A stretch of 7,514 nucleotides of DNA from CAZFCK01 sp964517355 (GTDB lineage: Bacteria > Desulfobacterota > Desulfovibrionia > Desulfovibrionales > Desulfovibrionaceae). Below the pieces are notes generated by a model that did not search any database, was not told the origin of the DNA, and worked only from the letters and a program-made list of their open reading frames with translations. The stretch is from the NCBI GenBank assembly GCA_964517355.1, contig CAZFCK010000229.1, positions 1-7,514 of the forward strand. Reading direction: 5' to 3'. Made by a program: the position numbers and the translations under genes. Positions 1 through 4,649 of the stretch are shown here, piece by piece (the first letter of the stretch is position 1; the number at the start of each line of letters is the position of its first letter).

Positions 1-143
1 GCGGGGAAGACGCTTCTCGCGGCATGCGCAAGGTGGAGGGACAAGGAGAACAGTGCTGGTGACGCACCGTCTGCAACCGTTATGGAGTGATTGAGATAAA
101 GGGGTAAGCTTGCAGAATTGTTTGGGGTGTCTACAGCCCAAAC
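1..143 (+). other. Left-edge stretch, possible 3' end of a coding region
   Basis: Frame 1 is open from the first base to a TGA at 88-90 and would end a protein with a 29-residue tail starting AGKTLLAACARW and ending ATVME. The fragment AGKT resembles part of a P-loop, but the residues that would confirm it are outside the window, and two minus-strand frames are also open across the first 75 bases. I therefore cannot say which strand is coding. After the TGA there is an AT-richer stretch with a 7-bp inverted repeat (GTTTGGG at 120-126, CCCAAAC at 137-143) directly beside the tRNA terminator. That repeat has no U-tract on either strand in the position needed for a terminator. Confidence 0.2.
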
Positions 144-188
144 AAAAAAAACTGCGAACCATACGCAGAGCGTATAATTCACAGTTTT
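144..188 (-). terminator. Intrinsic terminator of the tRNA operon
   Basis: Read on the minus strand, positions 188 down to 148 form a 19-bp stem with a three-base loop (positions 167-169). All positions pair if three G-U wobbles are allowed. The stem runs straight into a run of eight T residues (151-144). It lies about 10 bases beyond the CCA end of tRNA-Asp, as expected for a rho-independent terminator closing the tRNA-Val/tRNA-Asp transcript. Its intact state argues against a recent integration event directly at the tRNA-Asp 3' end. Confidence 0.9.
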
Positions 189-198
189 CTTTTCTAGA

Positions 199-275
<77 letters not shown>

Positions 276-289
276 GCATGTATATATAT

Positions 290-305
290 CAGACCGTTCG
301 GTCTG
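290..305. repeat. 16-base palindrome between the two tRNAs
   Basis: CAGACCG (290-296) and CGGTCTG (299-305) form a 7-bp inverted repeat around a central TT. It fills most of the spacer between tRNA-Val and tRNA-Asp and overlaps the last bases of the encoded CCA of tRNA-Val. In RNA it would form a short hairpin that might guide processing of the dicistronic tRNA precursor. As DNA, its core AGACC-4N-GGTCT matches the palindrome bound by NemR, a TetR-family regulator. No regulated gene is visible beside it, so both readings remain open. Confidence 0.6.
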
Positions 306-379
306 GTGGGCGGAACAGGGCTCGAACCTGTGACCCTCGGCTTGTAAGGCCGATGCTCTCCCAGCTGAGCTACCCGCCC
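304..379 (-). tRNA. tRNA-Val (anticodon UAC)
   Basis: The minus strand forms a full cloverleaf. The acceptor stem GGGCGGG (379-373) pairs with TCCGCCC (314-308) with one G-U pair. The discriminator is A at 307 and CCA is encoded at 306-304. The D arm contains AGCTCAGCTGGGAGAGC. The anticodon stem GCCGA/TCGGC (337-353) encloses a loop with anticodon UAC (plus-strand 344-346). The T loop is TTCGAGC. It is 76 bases with CCA and is the first gene of the operon, about six bases from the predicted transcription start. Confidence 0.97.
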
Positions 380-391
380 CAGGAAAGAAAC

Positions 392-420
392 CTTTTAGTC
401 TTGTTCGAAGATGTTGTCAA
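392..420 (-). promoter_or_regulatory. Sigma-70-type promoter of the tRNA operon
   Basis: On the minus strand a perfect -35 hexamer TTGACA (420-415) is followed, after a 17-base spacer, by TAAAAG (397-392), which matches the -10 consensus at four of six positions. Transcription would start near 385, leaving a leader of only about six bases before the first base of tRNA-Val at 379. Consensus -35, optimal spacing and position all agree. Confidence 0.75.
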
Positions 421-426
421 CATCTT
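408..426. repeat. 19-base perfect palindrome over the tRNA promoter -35 box
   Basis: AAGATGTTG (408-416) and CAACATCTT (418-426) are perfect inverted repeats around a single central base. The -35 hexamer of the tRNA promoter (415-420) sits at the centre, so a bound dimeric regulator would cover it. The right arm runs into seven T residues (425-431). On the plus strand the same sequence could therefore form a 7-bp stem, 5-base loop and U-tract like a terminator, but no plus-strand gene ends there. An operator, or protection against incoming transcription, are the alternatives. Confidence 0.5.
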
Positions 427-689
427 TTTTTCCTGCGGCGTGTTCCGAAGAAAAATGTCTACGTAAAGATTATCGTCTTGGCAAGTCTTTTTTTAGTGTT
501 CCACCGACTTTTTTTCTCCACCGTCAATGCGACAACATCCAGATTTTATTCGATTTACTTTTAAAACAACATCCCGCAGGGTTGCACGGTCGCACAATCG
601 GCAAGCCTGGATTTCATTTGTGCGGCGAAATAATGTATTTTTCGGATGCGCCATCCTGGCGCGCTCCAATCCCACCTTACAGGAGCAGC

Positions 690-815
690 ATGCTTGACGT
701 GGAGTATGGCAACGACGCCATCGGCGAGTCCATGCGCCTCGGCCGCCTCCGCAACGGTTTTCTGTCCGGACTGCATCATGGGAAGGGCTTGCAGGCGTTG
801 ATGGGGGAGGGTTGA
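690..815 (+). CDS. Possible small protein or gene fragment, 41 residues
   Basis: The frame starts at ATG 690, four bases after an AGGAG (681-685), and stops at TGA 813-815. It begins MLDVEYGNDAIGESMRLGRL and ends QALMGEG. Third codon positions are strongly G/C-rich while second positions are not, which is the normal signature of coding DNA in a GC-rich genome. Upstream in the same frame the bias is weaker, supporting the ATG as start or as a junction. I do not recognise the product. The length is small enough for chance, and a minus-strand frame is also open across the region. It could be a small protein or the remnant of a larger decayed gene. Confidence 0.3.
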   Translation: MLDVEYGNDAIGESMRLGRLRNGFLSGLHHGKGLQALMGEG

Positions 816-996
816 AGGATATCGCTCGATTGTTGAAATCGGGCAACGATATTCTTGGAGACGGACAACCAATGGGGGATCTTCGTTTCTCCCACTCCAT
901 TGCCGTCCAGCGAAGGAGTGGTGAAAATGTTCCAAGTTTCCCGGGTAAATGCTAATGGGCCTTTTGCCCAATCCGCACTCCAGGGAGATTTTGAAC

Positions 997-1179
997 ATGA
1001 ATCACAATGGCGCTCTGTTTTCCCAATGGCTGTCGCTGGTCCTGAAACACGTTTTCCCGCAGCCGAAAAGGGTTGCCAAAGGGACCGCGCCTCACGGCCT
1101 CCGGAGGCCTTCTCCGGGAATCGCCCCCTTCGTTGCCCGCCCTAACTCCAGACAGGTTCGGCCCAATGACGGAGCATGA
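997..1179 (+). CDS. Possible 60-residue leader ORF overlapping the pabB start
   Basis: The frame starts at ATG 997, nine bases after AGGGAG (982-987), and ends at TGA 1177-1179, which is 14 bases inside the pabB gene in another frame. The peptide begins MNHNGALFSQWLSLVLKHVF and then becomes basic and proline-rich. The ribosome binding site is better than that of pabB itself, so translation of this frame could deliver ribosomes to the pabB start. The composition bias by codon position is weak, and the inverted repeats at 1096-1117 fall inside it. I recognise no family, and it may be a chance frame. Confidence 0.25.
   Translation: MNHNGALFSQWLSLVLKHVFPQPKRVAKGTAPHGLRRPSPGIAPFVARPNSRQVRPNDGA
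1096..1117. repeat. Overlapping GC-rich inverted repeats before pabB
   Basis: GGCCTCCGGAGGCC (1096-1109) is a perfect 14-base palindrome. Its right half also belongs to a second inverted repeat, CCGGAG (1101-1106) with CTCCGG (1112-1117) around a five-base loop. The two hairpins cannot form together. They lie 49-70 bases before the pabB ATG in a position where they could affect translation, but there is no U-tract and no recognisable attenuator layout. Confidence 0.4.
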
Positions 1180-2956
1180 TCGCAATGCCGGCGCTTTCGG
1201 CCGGGCCGTCTTCCGGTCTTTGGCCGGGGAGGGGCCGGGCTGGGAAGCGGCCTTTTCACGGCCCGAGTCCGTGCGTCTGGCCGCGAGCCTGGACGAGGTC
1301 CCGGGTGTTCTGGCCTTTGCCGAGGCTGCGGCCCTTTCGGGCAAATGGGCGGTCCTGGCCGTGGCCTACGAGGCCGCGCCGGCTTTCGATCCGGCCCTGG
1401 CCGTGAACGCCCCGGGCGATTTTCCCCTGGCCATGGCGGCGGTCTACGCCGCGCCAGAGGCCTGTCCATCCGCGGGCGGCGGAGGCGGCTTTTGCCGGAC
1501 GCCCTGGCGGCTCCTGGTCTCCCGGCGCCGTTATCTGGACGATCTCGACCGTATCCGCGAGTATTTGCGGTTGGGCGAGTCCTATCAGGTCAATTACGCC
1601 ATGCCCCTCGAGGCGCTTTTTGCCGGAGACCCCTATGCCTGGTTCACGCAGGTTCTGCCGGGCCAGGCGGCCGGGTACGCGGCTTTTCTGGACCTGGGGC
1701 GGCAGGCGGTCCTGTGTTTTTCGCCGGAGCTTTTTTTTGAGCGGCGCGGCCGGGAGGCCTTGACGCGGCCCATGAAGGGCACCATGCCGCGCGGGGCCGA
1801 TCCGGAGGCTGACGCGGCTCTTGGGCGGCGGCTGGCCGCCTGCCCCAAAAACAGGGCCGAGAACGTCATGATCGTCGATCTGTTGCGCAACGACCTGGGC
1901 CGGGCTGCCGAGCCCGGGACGGTGCGGGCCGGACCGCTGTTCACGGTGGAGGCCTACCCCACGCTCTGGCAGATGACTTCGGAGGTGTCGGCCACGTTGC
2001 TGTCCGGGACAGGGCTCAAGGAGCTATTCGGGGCGCTTTTTCCCTGCGGTTCGGTCACGGGCGCGCCCAAGGTGCGGACCATGGAGATCATCCGGGAGCT
2101 GGAGGGCCGGCCCCGGGGGATCTATTGCGGCGCGCTGGGCTTCATGCGGCCTGGCGGAGACGCGACATTTTGCGTGCCCATCCGGACAGTGAGCCTGGAG
2201 AAGGAGACCGGCCGGGCGCGTTTCTGGGCCGGCTCCGGGGTGACGCACGATTCCGAGGCCGGAGCGGAATACGAGGAATGCCTGGTGAAGACGGTTTTTC
2301 TGGAGCGGGCCGGGCCGCCGGTTCGGCTGCTGGAAACGCTGCTGCTCGAAGACGGGCGTTACGCCCTGTTGCCGGGGCATCTGCGCAGGATGCGGGCATC
2401 GGCTGCGGCCCTGGGCTATGATTTCGACGGCACTGCCTGCCGCCGGGTCCTTGAGGCGGCCCGGACGGGACGGGAGGTGGGGCGGTTCCGGGTCCGGCTG
2501 TTGCTGGCCGCCGGGGGACGGTTCGCGGCCGAAGCCGCATCTCTGGCGGAGTCGCCGCCGGTCTGGCGGCTGGGCCTCGCTGTGACGCCGGTTCTTTCGG
2601 GCATGGAATTGCTCGGCCACAAGACCGACTGGCGCGAGCCCTATGACCGGGCGAGGGAGGAGCGGCCGGATTGCGACGACGTGTTGCTTTGGAACGAGCG
2701 GGGCCGGATTACGGAGACGACCCTGGCCAACGTGGCGGTTGCGCGGGAAGGCAGGCTGCTGACGCCGCCCTTGTCGGAAGGACTCTTACCCGGGGTGATG
2801 CGAAGTGAGCTGTTGCGCCGCGGCGAGCTGACCGAGGGCGTGATCACGATGGAGGAGGCGCTCGCGGCCGGCTCCCTGACCCTTTTCAATTCCGTGAGGG
2901 GGCTGTGGCGGGGCACGCTTACGGGGAGGGCTTCGGGAGACCGGAAACGCGGTTGA
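1166..2956 (+). CDS. pabB: Fused aminodeoxychorismate synthase component I / aminodeoxychorismate lyase
   Basis: This 596-residue cytoplasmic enzyme would aminate chorismate to 4-amino-4-deoxychorismate and then split it into p-aminobenzoate and pyruvate for folate synthesis. Residues about 119-380 are the chorismate-binding domain. It has SPEL (187-190), PMKGTMPRG (202-210), whose lysine K204 marks PabB rather than TrpE, ENVMIVDLLRNDLGR (232-246), FPCGSVTGAPK (292-302) and GSGVTHDSEAGAEYEE (356-371). Residues about 388-590 are a PLP-dependent fold-type IV lyase domain. It has ETLLLEDG, LPGHLRRM (402-409), HKT with the likely cofactor lysine K486, and LLWNERGRITETTLANV (507-523). PabBC fusions are known in many bacteria. 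The ATG at 1166 is chosen over an upstream TTG at 1073 because the family alignment starts after it, although its ribosome site (AGG at 1154-1156) is weak. No pabA or other folate gene is in the window, so ammonia would come from an amidotransferase encoded elsewhere. Confidence 0.93.
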   Translation: MTEHDRNAGAFGRAVFRSLAGEGPGWEAAFSRPESVRLAASLDEVPGVLAFAEAAALSGKWAVLAVAYEAAPAFDPALAVNAPGDFPLAMAAVYAAPEACPSAGGGGGFCRTPWRLLVSRRRYLDDLDRIREYLRLGESYQVNYAMPLEALFAGDPYAWFTQVLPGQAAGYAAFLDLGRQAVLCFSPELFFERRGREALTRPMKGTMPRGADPEADAALGRRLAACPKNRAENVMIVDLLRNDLGRAAEPGTVRAGPLFTVEAYPTLWQMTSEVSATLLSGTGLKELFGALFPCGSVTGAPKVRTMEIIRELEGRPRGIYCGALGFMRPGGDATFCVPIRTVSLEKETGRARFWAGSGVTHDSEAGAEYEECLVKTVFLERAGPPVRLLETLLLEDGRYALLPGHLRRMRASAAALGYDFDGTACRRVLEAARTGREVGRFRVRLLLAAGGRFAAEAASLAESPPVWRLGLAVTPVLSGMELLGHKTDWREPYDRAREERPDCDDVLLWNERGRITETTLANVAVAREGRLLTPPLSEGLLPGVMRSELLRRGELTEGVITMEEALAAGSLTLFNSVRGLWRGTLTGRASGDRKRG

Positions 2957-3059
2957 GCATCTCGAGCGCTTACAGCCGGTTCCCGCTGCCGCAGAAAGCT
3001 TGGTCCGCTACGCCAGCGCCCTCGTCAAGCACGAGTATCGCTTTGTGTGCATACGTCTA

Positions 3060-3087
3060 TTGCCTTCGATATGAGGATTGATATATT
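3060..3087 (+). promoter_or_regulatory. Candidate promoter of the Hint/membrane-protein operon
   Basis: TTGCCT (3060-3065), matching the -35 consensus at four of six positions, is separated by 16 bases from TATATT (3082-3087), matching the -10 consensus at five of six. It lies in the AT-rich stretch directly before the operon. Transcription would start near 3094, giving a leader of about 29 bases. No operator-like repeat overlaps it apart from a short TGCATGCA palindrome just downstream. Confidence 0.5.
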
Positions 3088-3112
3088 TACCGGCCTACAT
3101 GCATGCAGTTTC

Positions 3113-3118
3113 GGGAGG
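3113..3118 (+). promoter_or_regulatory. Ribosome binding site deciding the Hint-protein start
   Basis: GGGAGG ends four bases before ATG 3123. It is the only strong Shine-Dalgarno match near the start of the frame and favours this ATG over the upstream in-frame TTG at 3078, which overlaps the promoter and has no comparable site. Confidence 0.75.
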
Positions 3119-3122
3119 CGAT

Positions 3123-4649
3123 ATGAATATCAGCGAGGTCGTGAGCCGCATTCAGGCCGAAAAATCCAATGACGCCGTTTTTCGGAAAAACCTGGTCCAC
3201 AACATCCAGTCTGTTGAAAGTACCACGGCGAGAATATTCTACGGATGCGCCCCCTGGGGGGAGGGCATAGCGGATTTCAGCGACTGGGATAAGGACCGTT
3301 TCACGGAATTCGCGGTGCGCTACACATGCCATCTTTTATCCAACTTCCCTTTGCGCGGGATGTCCGCAAGCGTCAAGGACTGCTCCCACGATTCGATCAC
3401 GAACTGGCTGGCCGCGAAAAACGCCGACGGCACATCGTGCTACAACGGTTTGTTCGCGAAGATCGCAATAGACGGCTACTACCGCCTGGGCATAAAGGAT
3501 TTCGTCAGAAACAAGGCTGAGTTCGAAAAGCAGGTGACGATCAAACCCTTTTTTCTCACCCACATAAAGGACCCCGGCAACGTCTGGGTGCTGCAGGCGT
3601 TGCTGCTGCTGGGGAGCGCGAACGGCAAAGACTCTTCGGACAGGATCTTGGAGAAATGGAGGGAATATGACGGCCAAAGCGTCGCATCCCGCCATCTGGA
3701 TCAACTTCTCGGCAAGGACTGGATAGACGCCTTCGTGCATGAGCTCCCCAACGGAAAAGGCATTTTCAATAGCCTGTATCCTGCCGTGGCGGCGGCATGC
3801 AACAGGGAGCGAAGAGAGACCAAAACAATATCCGGCGGTTCGTTCGCGGGGGGGCATCCCGTGGAATATAGCGAGCGGCGGGAGTTTGTCTATTACGGGG
3901 AGGATGTCGGCGCCTGGCTGCGAAGCGTCGGCGGCCAATACAATCATTTCGCCCGGGAGCCCGCCTACATGGGCACGGAGCCTCCCGATTCCGGCTGTGT
4001 GAGGGAGGGGACGCGGATTCTGATGTTCTCAGGCCCCGCTGTCCGCATTGAAGAAATCGGTTTGCACGACGCCGTTCTCAACTGTCGGCAGTCCGCCTCC
4101 TACGCCACAAGGGAACCCGTGAAAAGGTTCCGGGTGAACAGAATTTACGCCGTCAACGGGGACGCCCCCTTCATGTCTTTGGATCATCCCATTCTGACCA
4201 AACGAGGATGGTGCGCACCCAACCCTGAAATCTCCATGGAAATGACCCCTGAGTTTGAAGTCCTGAAGCTGGAAAAAGGAGACGTCTTCACCAAGGCCGA
4301 AAGACTCGACAACGGAGCCGTGCTTTTTACCGAGATAACCGTGGAGCGTATCGACATTGCCGAATACCCGGAAGGCGTTGCCTGCTACGATCTTGATTTC
4401 TACGACGGCTACCGTTCCTATTACGCCAACGGCTACCCTTGTTTATGCAATTACCCCCGCGTCACTCTTGCCTCGCTCAAGGATCGAATGGCCGCCCTGA
4501 ACCGCGAGGAGCGGGAGCGGCTCTTGCATTTCTTCAGCGAACACCACGTGACGATGCGGAAACTCATTGGACAAGCCGCAATGGACGTTTTTGATGAGGG
4601 TTTGTTGGCGGAGTATCCAACCGCGCTATCCAAGGATGGTGAAAAATGA
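3123..4649 (+). CDS. Hint-domain (hedgehog/intein-like) protein with unrecognised N-terminal region
   Basis: The product has 508 residues. Residues 1-290 form a mixed, apparently soluble region, rich in Trp, Tyr and Asp, that I do not recognise; there is no signal peptide or membrane segment. Residues 292-443 look like a compact Hint domain. It opens with CVREGTRILM, then has IEEIGLHDAVLNC, a middle block MSLDHPILTKRGW with H355, and ends CYDLDFYDGYRSYYANGYPCLCN. There is no room for a homing endonuclease. Residues 444-508 are a charged, probably helical tail. Hint domains cleave or splice their host protein through the first Cys and the last Asn, so the tail could be released. The gene overlaps the next by ATGA, implying coupled translation and joint function. 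ATA codons are frequent, unlike in pabB. Hint domains occur in polymorphic toxins, but no toxin domain follows this one in the same chain. The Hint call is fairly sure; the overall role is unknown. Confidence 0.85.
   Translation: MNISEVVSRIQAEKSNDAVFRKNLVHNIQSVESTTARIFYGCAPWGEGIADFSDWDKDRFTEFAVRYTCHLLSNFPLRGMSASVKDCSHDSITNWLAAKNADGTSCYNGLFAKIAIDGYYRLGIKDFVRNKAEFEKQVTIKPFFLTHIKDPGNVWVLQALLLLGSANGKDSSDRILEKWREYDGQSVASRHLDQLLGKDWIDAFVHELPNGKGIFNSLYPAVAAACNRERRETKTISGGSFAGGHPVEYSERREFVYYGEDVGAWLRSVGGQYNHFAREPAYMGTEPPDSGCVREGTRILMFSGPAVRIEEIGLHDAVLNCRQSASYATREPVKRFRVNRIYAVNGDAPFMSLDHPILTKRGWCAPNPEISMEMTPEFEVLKLEKGDVFTKAERLDNGAVLFTEITVERIDIAEYPEGVACYDLDFYDGYRSYYANGYPCLCNYPRVTLASLKDRMAALNREERERLLHFFSEHHVTMRKLIGQAAMDVFDEGLLAEYPTALSKDGEK
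3996..4451 (+). other. Hint autoprocessing domain within the preceding CDS
   Basis: The domain runs from the nucleophile Cys292 (TGT 3996-3998) to Asn443 (AAT 4449-4451), 152 residues, the size of endonuclease-free Hint domains. Block A is CVREGTRI. Block B reads SLDHP where the consensus is TxxH, so Ser replaces Thr but the His is kept. At the C-terminal block the residue before Asn is Cys instead of the usual His, and the residue after Asn is Tyr instead of Cys, Ser or Thr. This suggests cleavage rather than true splicing. Confidence 0.75.

Larger units (their letters stand above)
427..1165. other. Long interval without a confidently called gene
   Basis: These 739 bases begin AT-rich (427-640) with several T runs and become GC-richer towards pabB. 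Frames open on both strands here conflict with each other, and I recognise no protein family in any of them. Two short plus-strand frames have usable ribosome binding sites (690-815 and 997-1179) and are listed separately. A 6-bp hairpin, GCGCCA/TGGCGC (648-662), lacks a T run. No repeat boundaries, transposase motifs or tRNA-like folds were seen. The interval may be decayed sequence between the tRNA operon and pabB. Confidence 0.5.
2957..3122. other. Intergenic region between pabB and the Hint operon
   Basis: These 166 bases contain no obvious terminator for pabB: I see no stem followed by a T run. One plus-strand frame (2955-3073) would encode EHLERLQPVPAAAESLVRYA and a short tail. One minus-strand frame reads AHKAILVLDEGAGVADQAFC. 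Neither has a start signal or a recognised family, so both may be chance or scraps of former genes. The last 60 bases are AT-rich and hold the promoter and ribosome site of the next gene. Confidence 0.5.

Noticed and set aside
278..466. Plus-strand 62-codon frame across tRNA-Val
   Set aside because: It translates the antisense of the tRNA (the familiar spurious RARTCDPRLVRPMLSQLSYPP type of peptide) and is not a gene.
493..998. Minus-strand frames of 135 and 145 codons in the gene-free interval
   Set aside because: They conflict with each other, have no good ribosome sites and no recognised family. The segment 690-815 shows a coding base pattern in a plus-strand frame instead.
1073..1165. 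TTG-initiated N-terminal extension of pabB
   Set aside because: No ribosome site precedes the TTG and the extra 31 residues do not resemble the family; ATG 1166 is preferred.
3081..3122. Start of the Hint protein at TTG 3078
   Set aside because: The TTG lies within the promoter and has no Shine-Dalgarno match, while ATG 3123 has GGGAGG four bases upstream.
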